From positions 1,364,001 through 1,428,000 of the forward strand of contig NZ_CP104067.1 in the NCBI RefSeq assembly GCF_026651875.1: DNA of 64,000 nucleotides. Direction: 5' to 3'. Shown in pieces: positions 25,129 to 33,587 of the stretch. Position numbers and translations under genes: made by a program. Every line of letters starts with the position of its first letter. The stretch's first letter is position 1. The DNA is from Alicyclobacillus fastidiosus. GTDB taxonomy: Bacteria; Bacillota; Bacilli; Alicyclobacillales; Alicyclobacillaceae. Under the pieces are notes generated by a model. That model was not told where the DNA came from. It was given only the letters and a program-made list of their open reading frames with translations, and did not search any database.

Positions 25129-26082
25129 ATGGGTGATTGCTGTTCGCCGAACCGCTCAGGTCTCGCAGGAGCGATGAGCAGAGCGGGAGCGCACCTTGGG
25201 CCAGAACGGACGAGTGGGACGCGTCTTGAAGAGATGATTTACATCCCTGGCGGCGTTTTCCTTATGGGCACGGCGAGTGAGGATGGGTTTTTGGCGGATG
25301 GTGAGGGGCCGGTCAGGCCCGTCCAGCTGAAACCGTTCTATATCGATGCATGTACCGTGACGAACCAGGAGTTTGCCGACTTCGTCGACGACACCGGGTA
25401 CGTGACAGAAGCGGAAAAGTACGGTTGGTCTTTCGTCTTCTACCAGTTTGTTTCAGCGCAAACGCGAAAGTCGGCGGTGAAGACGGCAGTGCAAGGCACG
25501 CCGTGGTGGTGGGTAGTCGAGGGTGCCTACTGGCGGCAGCCAGAAGGTCCGGACTCGAGTGTTCTGGATCGGATGGATCATCCCGTCACACACGTCTCTT
25601 GGAACGACGCACTCGCGTACTGCGCCTGGGCAGGGAAACGCTTACCTACGGAAGCGGAGTGGGAGTTCGCCGCCCGCGGAGGGCTCGTGCAGAAGACCTA
25701 TCCGTGGGGAGACGAACTCACCCCGAACGGGCAGCATTACTGCAACATTTGGCAGGGTGAATTTCCACGCGTGAATGAAGGGGCGGACGGATATTTCGGC
25801 ACGGCACCAGCGCGTTCATTTCCCGCCAATGGGTACGGACTGTACAACGTGTCCGGAAACGTATGGGAGTGGTGCGCCGATTGGTTTAGTCCACATCATC
25901 CCGCCACCGGCGTGCAAGTCGACCCGAAGGGCCCAGAGACGGGACAGTCCCGAGTGATTCGTGGGGGCTCCTACTTGTGCCACGCCTCGTATTGCAATCG
26001 TTATCGAGTGGCCGCGCGCAGTTCCAACACGCCGGATAGTTCGACTGGACACATGGGGTTTCGCTGTGCGCGGGACGCCTAG
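25129..26082 (+). CDS. Formylglycine-generating enzyme (sulfatase-modifying factor)
   Basis: Protein of 317 residues with the FGE domain: IPGGVFLMGT, FYIDACTVTNQEFADFV, HPVTHVSWNDALAYCAWAGK, RLPTEAEWEFAARGG, YPWGDE and NVSGNVWEWCADWF. The catalytic copper-binding cysteine pair is present in GGSYLCHASYCNRYR. It oxidises the sulfatase active-site cysteine to formylglycine using oxygen. The ATG is one base after the sulfatase stop codon, so the two are tightly coupled. It should also mature the second sulfatase at 27597. Confidence 0.93.
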   Translation: MGDCCSPNRSGLAGAMSRAGAHLGPERTSGTRLEEMIYIPGGVFLMGTASEDGFLADGEGPVRPVQLKPFYIDACTVTNQEFADFVDDTGYVTEAEKYGWSFVFYQFVSAQTRKSAVKTAVQGTPWWWVVEGAYWRQPEGPDSSVLDRMDHPVTHVSWNDALAYCAWAGKRLPTEAEWEFAARGGLVQKTYPWGDELTPNGQHYCNIWQGEFPRVNEGADGYFGTAPARSFPANGYGLYNVSGNVWEWCADWFSPHHPATGVQVDPKGPETGQSRVIRGGSYLCHASYCNRYRVAARSSNTPDSSTGHMGFRCARDA

Positions 26083-26118
26083 TCAGATGCACACGACAAA
26101 CGGAGAGAAGGGATCACC

Positions 26119-27501
26119 GTGGGTAGAATGCTGAGTTCAGCACCGTCTGTAAAAATCGATGTAAAACAGGCATTTAGCTATGCTGCAGGCAATTTTGGGC
26201 TCAATCTGTTCTTTAATGCGGTTTCGACATACCTCCTGTATTTCTATACGGATGACTACGGCATTACGGCTGCGGCGGCAGGCAGTCTCATGTTCATCGT
26301 ACAATTGGTGAATTTAGTAGCCAATCCGGCGATGGGCGTCATCGTCGACCAAACCAGGGGACGGTGGGGGAAATTTAGGCCGTACCTCCTGTTTGGCTCC
26401 CTGCCCTTGGCAATCATTGGCGTCATGACCTTTACGGTTCCTTCGCTTAATCCCGGCGGGAAAATTCTATACGCCTATATCACTTACATCCTGTTTAATA
26501 TCATCTACTCATTTGTGAACGTCCCGTATAGCTCTCTCTTGGCCGCGATGTCGGATGACTACTACGCGAGAGCCCGCATCTCGTCCATCAAGGTTTCCAT
26601 CGGACAATTCGGCGGACTGGTCGTCACCACGGCCACACTGCCGCTCGTCCACATGTTTCATGTGGAAGCCACTGGATTCCAATATATTTACGCAATTTTT
26701 GGGTTACTGTTGCTGATCTCGATGTTGATCTCGTTTTTTGGAACGAAAGGTGTCGGTCATGAGCCTAAGTGTGCGCAGAAAGCTGGCATCGCCGGCAGCA
26801 AGCATTCGTTAAAAACCCAACTGAAGTCGGCCGTCGCAAACAAGTATTTATTGCTTCTCCTGCTCTTCATCCTCGTCCAGCAGTTGTCGCTGTCGATTAA
26901 AAACTCGGTCGCCGTCTATTTCTTCAAATACAATATCGGCCGTGCGGACTTGTTCTCGCTGTACTCGCTCATTGGGTTCGCCGTCATGATTGTCTTCATC
27001 CTTGTCAATCCGTCGCTGGTCAATCGATTTGGCAAACGGAACACTGGCATCATCGGGGAATCTGTTGTCGCCGTGGGACTACTTGGCTTTTTCCTCCTGC
27101 ACACGCACATCTTTACGGTCTTTTTATTCGGCGCCATCGCATACGCCGGTTTTGGTATCACGACTCCACTTCTCTGGTCGATGGTCCCAGATACCGTCGA
27201 GTACGGGGAGTGGAGGACCGGGATTCGCGCGGAAGGCAATATCTACGCTGCATTTATCTTCGTCCAACTGTTGGCTCAGGCAGTTTCTGCAAAACTATCT
27301 GGGTCGATGTTGAGTGCGATAGGCTATGTCCCGAATCGGGCGCAGACGCCGACCGCGCTGCACGGCATTTTGGTCATGGAGACCTTGTTACCGACCATCG
27401 GCGCACTACTATGTATCTGCATCCTCCTGTTCTACAGATTTAATTACGCTTCTTTCAAACGGGTCGTATCGGAAATTCAACAGCGCGATCACGTCATGTA
27501 A
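26119..27501 (+). CDS. GPH-family sugar:cation symporter
   Basis: Membrane protein of 460 residues with twelve predicted segments, of the glycoside-pentoside-hexuronide family (MelB/YicJ type). Features are YTDDYGITAAAAGSLM, NPAMGVIVDQTRGRWGKFRPY and the C-terminal SMVPDTVEYGEWRTGIRAE. It probably imports the sulfated sugar or glycoside processed by the neighbouring sulfatases. It starts with GTG 26119 behind AGAAGGGA. The two flanking genes encode sulfatases, which ties the transporter to the same pathway. Confidence 0.9.
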   Translation: MGRMLSSAPSVKIDVKQAFSYAAGNFGLNLFFNAVSTYLLYFYTDDYGITAAAAGSLMFIVQLVNLVANPAMGVIVDQTRGRWGKFRPYLLFGSLPLAIIGVMTFTVPSLNPGGKILYAYITYILFNIIYSFVNVPYSSLLAAMSDDYYARARISSIKVSIGQFGGLVVTTATLPLVHMFHVEATGFQYIYAIFGLLLLISMLISFFGTKGVGHEPKCAQKAGIAGSKHSLKTQLKSAVANKYLLLLLLFILVQQLSLSIKNSVAVYFFKYNIGRADLFSLYSLIGFAVMIVFILVNPSLVNRFGKRNTGIIGESVVAVGLLGFFLLHTHIFTVFLFGAIAYAGFGITTPLLWSMVPDTVEYGEWRTGIRAEGNIYAAFIFVQLLAQAVSAKLSGSMLSAIGYVPNRAQTPTALHGILVMETLLPTIGALLCICILLFYRFNYASFKRVVSEIQQRDHVM

Positions 27502-27596
27502 ACGCGCTGATAGTGGGGACGAGAGGCATGCTCATCGCAGTGGCAGGTTGTCTCTTGATGTTTCGCGTTCATTGATTTTTACGAGGTGATAAATTC

Positions 27597-28901
27597 ATGA
27601 ACATCCTTCTTATTCATACGCACGACACGGGTAGATTTATCGAACCCTACGGGTATCAGGTTCCGACGCCGAACATTATGGCATTTGCCCGCCACGCCAC
27701 CTTGTTCAGGCAGGTCTTCAGCGCGGCACCCACCTGTTCACCAAGCCGTGCAGCTTTACTTACAGGCGTGTCGCCGCACGTAAACGGAATGCTTGGGCTC
27801 GCGCACCGCGGCTTTGGGATGAACGATTACGGCAAACATCTCGTGCATTTTCTCAATCGCCACGGCTACGAAACGGTACTGTGCGGCGTTCAACACGAAT
27901 CGACGGACGTGCACGATCTCGGTTACAAAAAGGTCTTAGGTTACTATGAACCAGGCGCCGCTGCAACGGCGGGAGACGACCTTACTCACGCGGAGGAAGT
28001 GGCGAACTACCTGAAGTCTTCCGTTCGTGAGCCATTCTTTCTGTCGTACGGCCTGTTGAATACGCACAGGGAGTTTCCAAAGGATAAGGCTGTCGATCCC
28101 AACTATGTCATGCCTCCCTTTCCTCTTCCAGATCTACCCGAAACCCGTCAAGACATGGCCGAGTTCATTGGCTCGGCACAAGTGGCCGATGAGTGCATTG
28201 GCCACGTGCTTTCGGCCCTGCGAGAATCCGGAAAGGACGAAAATACGCTCGTCATCTTCACGACGGATCACGGGATCGCCTTTCCGCTGATGAAATGTAA
28301 CCTGTTGGATACTGGCATTGGCGTGTCGCTGATCCTGGACTATCCAAACAATCCGCGTCGAGGGCATGCAGTGGATACACTGGTCTCCCAATTAGACCTG
28401 TTTCCGACCATCTGTGACGTGTGTGGGCTGGAAAAACCCGATTGGCTGGAAGGTGCCTCCCTTCTACCTGTGCTCGAGGGCTCGTCGGACGAGATCCGCG
28501 ATGAACTGTTCGCTGAAGTGACGTTTCACGCGTCATACGAACCGATGCGCTGTGTTCGAACGAAGCGGTATAAACTGATTCGCTATTATGATGATGACAC
28601 AGGATATGTTCCCTCGAATATCGACGATTCCAAAAGCAAAGACGTGCTGATGCAAAATGGGATATTGGACCAGTTGCGTGATCGGGAAATGCTCTTCGAT
28701 CTCTACCTAGATCCCGCAGAACGCGTCAACTGTGTCCATCACCAGGCGTATCAGGAGATTTACGACGACTTGTCACATCGCCTGGATCATTGGCTGAAGT
28801 CGACTGCTGATCCGATTCTGAACGGACCTGTTCCAAGACCCAAAGCCGCCCTTGTGAACAAGCGCACCTGTATCAGTCCGCAACTGGACGACTTCGAGTG
28901 A
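27597..28901 (+). CDS. Second Cys-type sulfatase, N-sulfoglucosamine sulfohydrolase-like
   Basis: Protein of 434 residues with active-site signature CSPSRAALLTG at Cys 47, followed by a VSPHVNGMLGL stretch resembling heparan N-sulfatase (SGSH) subfamily members. Metal ligands are in IHTHDTG and FTTDHGIAFP. It is much shorter than, and not closely similar to, the first sulfatase, so the two should have different specificities. There is no signal peptide. The start ATG follows GAGGTGAT. An SGSH-like enzyme would suggest N-sulfated or otherwise sulfated aminosugars, which is inference. Confidence 0.88.
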   Translation: MNILLIHTHDTGRFIEPYGYQVPTPNIMAFARHATLFRQVFSAAPTCSPSRAALLTGVSPHVNGMLGLAHRGFGMNDYGKHLVHFLNRHGYETVLCGVQHESTDVHDLGYKKVLGYYEPGAAATAGDDLTHAEEVANYLKSSVREPFFLSYGLLNTHREFPKDKAVDPNYVMPPFPLPDLPETRQDMAEFIGSAQVADECIGHVLSALRESGKDENTLVIFTTDHGIAFPLMKCNLLDTGIGVSLILDYPNNPRRGHAVDTLVSQLDLFPTICDVCGLEKPDWLEGASLLPVLEGSSDEIRDELFAEVTFHASYEPMRCVRTKRYKLIRYYDDDTGYVPSNIDDSKSKDVLMQNGILDQLRDREMLFDLYLDPAERVNCVHHQAYQEIYDDLSHRLDHWLKSTADPILNGPVPRPKAALVNKRTCISPQLDDFE

Positions 28902-29004
28902 ACCTTTTGCTCTCCGTCGCCGGAACGAGGATGGAACCTGCACGCACAGACTGGTGAAATTGCAGGTATCTCTTCGAAGAGATCGTCATCTAAACAACAA
29001 AAAA

Positions 29005-29042
29005 ACTCGGATGAAGTGTGATGTCCACAACTTCATCCGAGT
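29005..29042 (-). terminator. Intrinsic terminator between convergent transporter genes
   Basis: ACTCGGATGAAGT (29005-29017) and ACTTCATCCGAGT (29030-29042) form a perfect 13-pair stem. Read on the minus strand it ends in TTTTTTT, so it terminates the symporter operon. Confidence 0.9.
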
Positions 29043-29056
29043 CGCTTGGCAAATCC

Positions 29057-29269
29057 TTATACCTCTTCTTCGTCCTGTTTTTCTGGAATTCTAGATAATG
29101 CGATGAACACCAGACCAAAGACAAGACTGAGAATTCCCCACCATAAGTCGATGTTCCAGTGGACTGATTGTGTAACTGGATGTGAAACGGCTCCATAAAC
29201 GGTGAGGATCACACCATAAACCGAAAACAGGATGCCGATGAGAAAGCGTAAGTCTAGCAATCGTTTCAT
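29057..29269 (-). CDS. Small two-helix membrane protein accompanying the symporter
   Basis: Protein of 70 residues with two hydrophobic segments (FLIGILFSVYGVILTVYGAV and WWGILSLVFGLVFIALSRI) and an acidic tail. It lies 21 bases downstream of a sodium:solute symporter gene on the same strand, a position often taken by small accessory subunits of such symporters. No family name can be assigned with confidence. Confidence 0.7.
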   Translation of the reverse strand: MKRLLDLRFLIGILFSVYGVILTVYGAVSHPVTQSVHWNIDLWWGILSLVFGLVFIALSRIPEKQDEEEV

Positions 29270-29290
29270 ATATCCAGTCTCCCGTCTGTA

Positions 29291-30904
29291 TTACCAAAAT
29301 ACAATATTGAGTGCAACCAAGATAACAAACGCGATGGTGGCAAGGTACCCTGGACGTTTATACCAAGGAAAACCTGCATAATTTGGTCGATTGCTCAAAC
29401 CGAAAACAATTCCCTTTAATTCTTCTGCTGTCTTTTCCTTCGTGAAAAGGCTCACGAGAACCGTAATCGCGACGGTGTTGAACCATGCCCACCATGCCCG
29501 CCAGAAGTTGCCTGCATCCGGACTCGAGAACACGTGTGCCGGTATGAGGTAATACAGCGCGAAGGCGCTTGCAATACCACAAATAAGACCCCAGAAACCT
29601 CCCCAGGCAGTGGTTCTCTTCCAAAACATGCCCAACAGGAAGGTACCGAACAACGGCGCATTAAAGAAGGAGAACAGGGTTTGCATGTAATCCATGACGC
29701 TTGGGAACCCAGCCGCAATGTACGCTGTCCCAATGCTGATCACAACGCCACCGAGCACGGCCCAACGACCCATCGAAATATAATGCTTGTCGCTTGCATC
29801 TTTGCGCATATACGCCTGGTAAATGTCGTATGTCCAAACGGTTGTAAAAGCAGTGACGTTCCCGGCCATCCCACTCATGAAGCTTGCAAGCATCGCAGTT
29901 AAACCAAGCCCCATCATACCGGGTGGATAATATTTGGAAATCAAGAGCGGCAGAGCCAAGTTATAACTCATTCCAGGGGTATGTCCGATTTTCGGAAAAA
30001 CGGCCAGTGCAATGAGGCCTGGAATGATCACGAGAATAGGTACAATCATCTTAAAGAATGCTGCATAAATCGGTGTGTTTTGCGCTGCGCGAAGGTTACG
30101 GGCAGCAAGTGTTCGCTGAACGACAAGAAAGTCGGTTGTCCAATAGCCAAACGACAAAACGAATCCCAAACCAAGAACAACGCCTAGCCAGCCAATCCCC
30201 ATTGGATTGCTCGAAGCGCTTCCCATGTTCGACCACAGGTGGCCAAAACCTGCCGGCAGGCGCCCCAACATCCCGTTCCATCCGCCGAGTTTGTGCATAC
30301 CAATCAACGGAATCGGCAGGAGACCAGCCCAAATTAAGAAGAACTGTACAACCTCATTGTAAATCGAGGATGTTAACCCGCCAAGTGTTACATACACCAA
30401 TACGACGACCGCAGAAACGAGGATACTTGTCGTTAGAGACCAACCAATGAGGACTTGGAAAATCAACGCCATGGAGTAGAGGCTGATACCGGATGTCAAA
30501 ACCGTCATCACCGCAAACGAGACGGCATTGACACCGCGCGTGGCTTCGTTGAATCGAAGCTTCAGATACTCGGGAACGGATCTTACTTTGGAAACGTAGT
30601 AGAAAGGCATCATGTAGAGGCCAAGGAACAGCATCGCCGGAATTGCGCCAATCCAGTAAAAGTGCGTCGTCATCATCCCGTATTCCGCACCACTGGCGGT
30701 CATACCCATGATTTCAAGCGCCCCCAGATTGGCGGATAGGAAGGCTAGACCCGTGATCCACCCTGGAATCGAGCGACCCGACAGAAAGAAGTCTTCGCCT
30801 GTACGAACGCGGTTTTTTAAGACAAACCCGACTCCAATGACAAAGACAAAATAGATTGCGATGATGCTGTAGTCAATGCCATTGGCGTGAAACAACGCAT
30901 GCAT
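29291..30904 (-). CDS. Sodium:solute symporter (SSS family)
   Basis: Membrane protein of 537 residues with 13-14 hydrophobic segments. SSS-family patterns include GEDFFLSGRSIPGW near the N-terminus, LGALEIMGMTASGAEYG and the VTLGGLTSSIYNEVVQ stretch matching the family signature. Members carry sugars, carboxylates or inositol with sodium ions. ATG 30904 follows GAGGGGGG. It is convergent with the sulfatase cluster; a role in the same pathway is possible but not shown. Two tandem 13-base repeats lie 47-72 bases upstream. Confidence 0.88.
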   Translation of the reverse strand: MHALFHANGIDYSIIAIYFVFVIGVGFVLKNRVRTGEDFFLSGRSIPGWITGLAFLSANLGALEIMGMTASGAEYGMMTTHFYWIGAIPAMLFLGLYMMPFYYVSKVRSVPEYLKLRFNEATRGVNAVSFAVMTVLTSGISLYSMALIFQVLIGWSLTTSILVSAVVVLVYVTLGGLTSSIYNEVVQFFLIWAGLLPIPLIGMHKLGGWNGMLGRLPAGFGHLWSNMGSASSNPMGIGWLGVVLGLGFVLSFGYWTTDFLVVQRTLAARNLRAAQNTPIYAAFFKMIVPILVIIPGLIALAVFPKIGHTPGMSYNLALPLLISKYYPPGMMGLGLTAMLASFMSGMAGNVTAFTTVWTYDIYQAYMRKDASDKHYISMGRWAVLGGVVISIGTAYIAAGFPSVMDYMQTLFSFFNAPLFGTFLLGMFWKRTTAWGGFWGLICGIASAFALYYLIPAHVFSSPDAGNFWRAWWAWFNTVAITVLVSLFTKEKTAEELKGIVFGLSNRPNYAGFPWYKRPGYLATIAFVILVALNIVFW

Positions 30905-30950
30905 TGGTTGACCCCCCTCAAATGTTTCAATTCAGCTAGCAACATTCATT

Positions 30951-30976
30951 AACCGTTTTCACCAACCGCTTTCACG
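30951..30976 (-). promoter_or_regulatory. Tandem 13-bp repeats upstream of the symporter, cre-like
   Basis: AACCGTTTTCACC (30951-30963) and AACCGCTTTCACG (30964-30976) are head-to-tail copies. On the minus strand they read TGAAARCGGTT, close to the CcpA cre consensus apart from the central Y position. They are well placed for control of the symporter. Confidence 0.5.
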
Positions 30977-31531
30977 CCTAACTATTGCTAACGTCGGTAT
31001 AGGATTATAAAGCACTTTCAATGTTTGTCAACTTATGATCATTTATTGATAAAAAATGATAAGCGCGATCGAACAGATGCGTAATTCGCCGCGAGAATGC
31101 TCAAGTGCTGTGGAATAGGGGAAAATCTTATTGACATAGGAGAGTCGGGGGACGTTAAGGATCGGCGGGGACGTAGGAAAAAATTTCCTTATGGGTATTC
31201 CGACGTGGCTGCATGATAACAGCTATGGAAAGAACTCTTCTTATTTTCAACTATGGACACACGAATTACCGGGTTGTCACATGTAGCCCCTGAAGAATAT
31301 CGTAGAAGAAATAGTCGCTGGACGTTAATAAAAATGTCGCTAACTGGTGCGAATGCTGAAAAAACTACTACCACTTGATTCGACAGAACATCTGATAATT
31401 TCAGTCATGTGTTGTAAGATTCGACAGCATGAGACAGCGCGCGCCGTCCTTTTATGCTTTTGTTTGAGGACCTTTAAACGTGTTTTGAAGTTGGATATTT
31501 TACTATAGTGGGAAAAGAGTGGGAGGGCACC
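30977..31531. other. Intergenic region, no gene recognised
   Basis: Short frames only. An AT-rich imperfect inverted repeat around 31034-31064 (CTTATGATCATTT with AAAAATGATAAG) could be a further regulator site of the symporter. Nothing else stands out. Confidence 0.35.
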
Positions 31532-31873
31532 ATGATAAAATTCAAACACATGTATCAAAGTTACAGCACAGTGTATCTTCTTGTCATTGCACTAATCCTA
31601 GTGGCTCTCATCGGTGGTAAGGCAACCCACCAGGGAATGGTGTTGGGGTTGGTTTCCATACTTGTGGGCTTGATTATCATATATCGCACTACACGAAACC
31701 CTTTAATGTCAATCATCAATGCTGTGGTTTTCTGTGCATTAGAATGCACCGCATGTATTGTGGTCGCGTTTTGCAACGATCCAACTGAACTATGGTTTGC
31801 TTGCTTTTACGCCGTATTTGGAATACTTATGGTGTTGGAACTGATTATGAAAAGATTCGTTGTGCTGAAATAA
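31532..31873 (+). CDS. Hypothetical four-helix membrane protein
   Basis: Protein of 113 residues with four predicted membrane segments (VYLLVIALILVALIGG, MVLGLVSILVGLIIIY, INAVVFCALECTACIVVAF and a last one near residue 90). ATG 31532 is chosen because GGGAGG (31521-31526) is 5 bases before it. No family is recognised. It is followed by the promoter of the c-di-GMP riboswitch transcript and need not share its regulation. Confidence 0.6.
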   Translation: MIKFKHMYQSYSTVYLLVIALILVALIGGKATHQGMVLGLVSILVGLIIIYRTTRNPLMSIINAVVFCALECTACIVVAFCNDPTELWFACFYAVFGILMVLELIMKRFVVLK

Positions 31874-31907
31874 GACGCTGTCCATTCAGTCGAGTTTATT
31901 TTATAGC

Positions 31908-31937
31908 TGGACAATGTCGAATATTGCAATATATAAT
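31908..31937 (+). promoter_or_regulatory. Promoter of the riboswitch transcript
   Basis: TGGACA (31908-31913) and TATAAT (31932-31937) with an 18-base spacer make a good sigma-A promoter. Transcription would begin about 16 bases before the riboswitch aptamer. Confidence 0.6.
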
Positions 31938-31960
31938 TTTCCACATCACACATACGAGAA

Positions 31961-32042
31961 ATGGCAAAGTCACTGAAAGGTGATGACGCAAAGCTAGAGG
32001 GGCTACGGCAGATACAGATATGCTAAGCCAGCCAGCTGCCGT
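31961..32042 (+). promoter_or_regulatory. Cyclic di-GMP-I (GEMM) riboswitch
   Basis: The aptamer shows the class I c-di-GMP architecture. Closing stem P1: ATGGCA (31961-31966) with TGCCGT (32037-32042). Hairpin P2: GTCACT, GNRA loop GAAA, GGTGAT (31969-31984). Then the near-invariant GACGCAAAGC (31985-31994), the GGGNCTA-like segment, a P3 loop and the conserved GCCAGC before the 3' closing strand. Downstream, TCTCC (32049-32053) can pair with the ribosome binding site GGAGA (32074-32078), suggesting control of translation. The single gene behind it encodes a 43-residue membrane peptide. Whether it is an on or off switch is not evident. Confidence 0.82.
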
Positions 32043-32087
32043 GATGCTTCTCCGTTCGTTGTGTAGATCTTGGGGAGAGTGATGTTT

Positions 32088-32219
32088 ATGGGTTATTTTT
32101 GGTGGATATCAATTGCCTTCGTAACAGGTGGGTTCTTAGGTATGCTGTGCACAGCATTATGTGTTACTGCAAAGCAAACAACTATGGCGGAAATAGAGAA
32201 TACCGCACACATCCAATAA
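32088..32219 (+). CDS. 43-residue membrane peptide under riboswitch control
   Basis: MGYFWWISIAFVTGGFLGML begins one hydrophobic segment, followed by a short polar tail; the layout resembles small DUF3789-like peptides. ATG 32088 is preferred over 32082 because GGGGAGAG (32072-32079) stands 8 bases upstream. The gene lies 45 bases behind the c-di-GMP aptamer and ahead of an intrinsic terminator, so it is the only product of the transcript. Function unknown. Confidence 0.65.
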   Translation: MGYFWWISIAFVTGGFLGMLCTALCVTAKQTTMAEIENTAHIQ

Positions 32220-32242
32220 CTTAGAAGAATGAATATAATTAT

Positions 32243-32268
32243 AAAGCCGTCCTTCGGGGCGGCTTTTT
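32243..32268 (+). terminator. Intrinsic terminator
   Basis: AAAGCCGTCC-TTCG-GGGCGGCTTTTT: a short GC-rich stem with a UUCG-type loop and T-run, closing the riboswitch transcript. Confidence 0.85.
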
Positions 32269-32295
32269 CAATGCAGTTAGAAGGGTGCGAGTAGG

Positions 32296-32619
32296 GTGGC
32301 ACTGCACGATAACGTCTTCTATCGCGTGATGCAGCAGACGTTGACCAAAGCCTATCCGAGCGTCCTTCCATCAAATCAGGTACTGAATCAGTTTGCGAAT
32401 CCGATGGATACTGTGAATTTCCCCGATCAGGTATCCACGACGCTCACGCAATTAGGCTATCCCTACGGGTGGGGAGAATGGGTTCAGCTGTCTGGCGCAG
32501 GGACGAACAACCTTACACATCGTTTTGGCTCTATACTTTCCTCTTCAATAGAATCAAGGACGCTTTGTGGATTAAGACCGTTCGACAGCTTCCGTCGACA
32601 ACTTGATTTGTCCGAGTAG
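32296..32619 (+). CDS. Unrecognised ORF, probably a gene remnant
   Basis: A 107-codon frame starting at GTG 32296. The first 75 residues (e.g. NPMDTVNFPDQVSTTLTQLG) have plausible protein composition, but the last 30 run antisense into a NarK-like fragment and are unlikely to be native. There is no good ribosome binding site. I cannot assign a family. Confidence 0.25.
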   Translation: MALHDNVFYRVMQQTLTKAYPSVLPSNQVLNQFANPMDTVNFPDQVSTTLTQLGYPYGWGEWVQLSGAGTNNLTHRFGSILSSSIESRTLCGLRPFDSFRRQLDLSE

Positions 32620-32735
32620 CGTTGGCAGCAAATATCCGCCGATACCGCCGGCTGCCCGGCAAGACCGGTTACAATGCCAATTAGTTTGGGGAACCGCTGG
32701 GGAACCAACTGGAAGACCGCCCCATTGCCACACTC
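32572..32735 (-). pseudogene. Fragment of a NarK-type nitrate/nitrite MFS transporter
   Basis: The minus strand reads GNGAVFQLVPQRFPKLIGIVTGLAG, a hallmark region of NarK transporters (given here as two parts GNGAVFQLVPQRFPK and LIGIVTGLAG). After a one-base shift it continues GIGGYLLPTLLGQ, matching the following GGxGGFxxP segment of the family. Only about 50 residues survive; both ends are lost. Confidence 0.6.
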
Positions 32736-32882
32736 TCTCTGCTTAACCATGTAAGAGAGGAAGATTTGCGAAACGTGGGCACCATTCGAAACCACCCGAC
32801 TACTGTTCTTGCGGCAGCTTGTATCATTCTAGGACATGTGGAACATCACATGAACATTCTACATGAACGATACCACATCTAA
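32727..32882 (+). pseudogene. C-terminal fragment of a DinB-family protein
   Basis: The plus strand encodes about 50 residues with the end of a DinB/YfiT-like four-helix protein: REEDLRNVGTIRNHP and the metal-binding LGHVEHHMNILHERY, stop at 32880. The N-terminal two thirds are missing and replaced by the antisense NarK fragment. Confidence 0.65.
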
Positions 32883-32997
32883 AGCGTGAGGAATTGAAAG
32901 AGCAGCTATTGCCGCTTACCCCTTTCGCACTTATGGCTGCGAACAGAGGTAGAAGCGCCCTTGGGTAAGCGGCCGTCAGGAACTTTCGCGCGTAACT

Positions 32998-33294
32998 TTA
33001 CGCCTGTACCGGAGTGTATAGTGTGCGCTCCCGCTTTTCGAGCATTGGGATGACCGTGTCCAGAACAATGCGCTTAAAGTACGGTGTTTCTGAATGTCTA
33101 GCCAGTGCTTGTTCATCTTCATATTGCTCGAACAGCAAAAATGCATCCGGGTTGTCTTTGGAACGATTGACCAGGTAGTGGATACATCCGTTCTCTTGTT
33201 CGACCAACGGGATCATTTCACGCAGTGCTTTTTCGACGGCATCGCCCATACCGGTCTTACATAGGTAGTTTGCTGTCAGTACAACCACTGTCAT
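32998..33294 (-). CDS. Putative quinol monooxygenase (ABM domain)
   Basis: Protein of 98 residues of the YgiN/ABM dimeric alpha-beta barrel family: VVVLTANYLCKTGMGDAVEK, ENGCIHYLVNRSKDNPDAF, LFEQYEDEQALARHSETPYF. Such enzymes oxidise quinols or similar aromatic compounds without cofactor. AAAGGAG directly precedes ATG 33294 (short spacing), so the GTG six bases further in may be the real start. No partner genes are adjacent. Confidence 0.8.
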   Translation of the reverse strand: MTVVVLTANYLCKTGMGDAVEKALREMIPLVEQENGCIHYLVNRSKDNPDAFLLFEQYEDEQALARHSETPYFKRIVLDTVIPMLEKRERTLYTPVQA

Positions 33295-33587
33295 CCGCTC
33301 CTTTTGTCGATATCCGTATGTGAACCATTCACTCACTTCAGTGTCTCGTCGACGTGAGTATACGCTTTGTCTCTCCCTCGTACAAACGAAACAGTCTGTA
33401 TCGCCCTTCTCTTGCCTGGCGTCGGTCGTGCGTTTTGTGGCCGCCTGCTCCTTCCGTCTCAAACGCTGTTCACCCCTGAATGTGCGCCAACACGCGTAAG
33501 CTGTTCTGGCAATAAAGTGGCGGAAACACGATAATACATCATAGTAGTCCTGTGCACTTCCATTCGGTTGTCAGGGGGTAGAGATGA

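Noticed and set aside
29057..29269. Small symporter partner read as a MetS or DUF3311 subunit
   Set aside because: Length and two-helix layout fit loosely, but no diagnostic motif could be recognised, so no family name was given.
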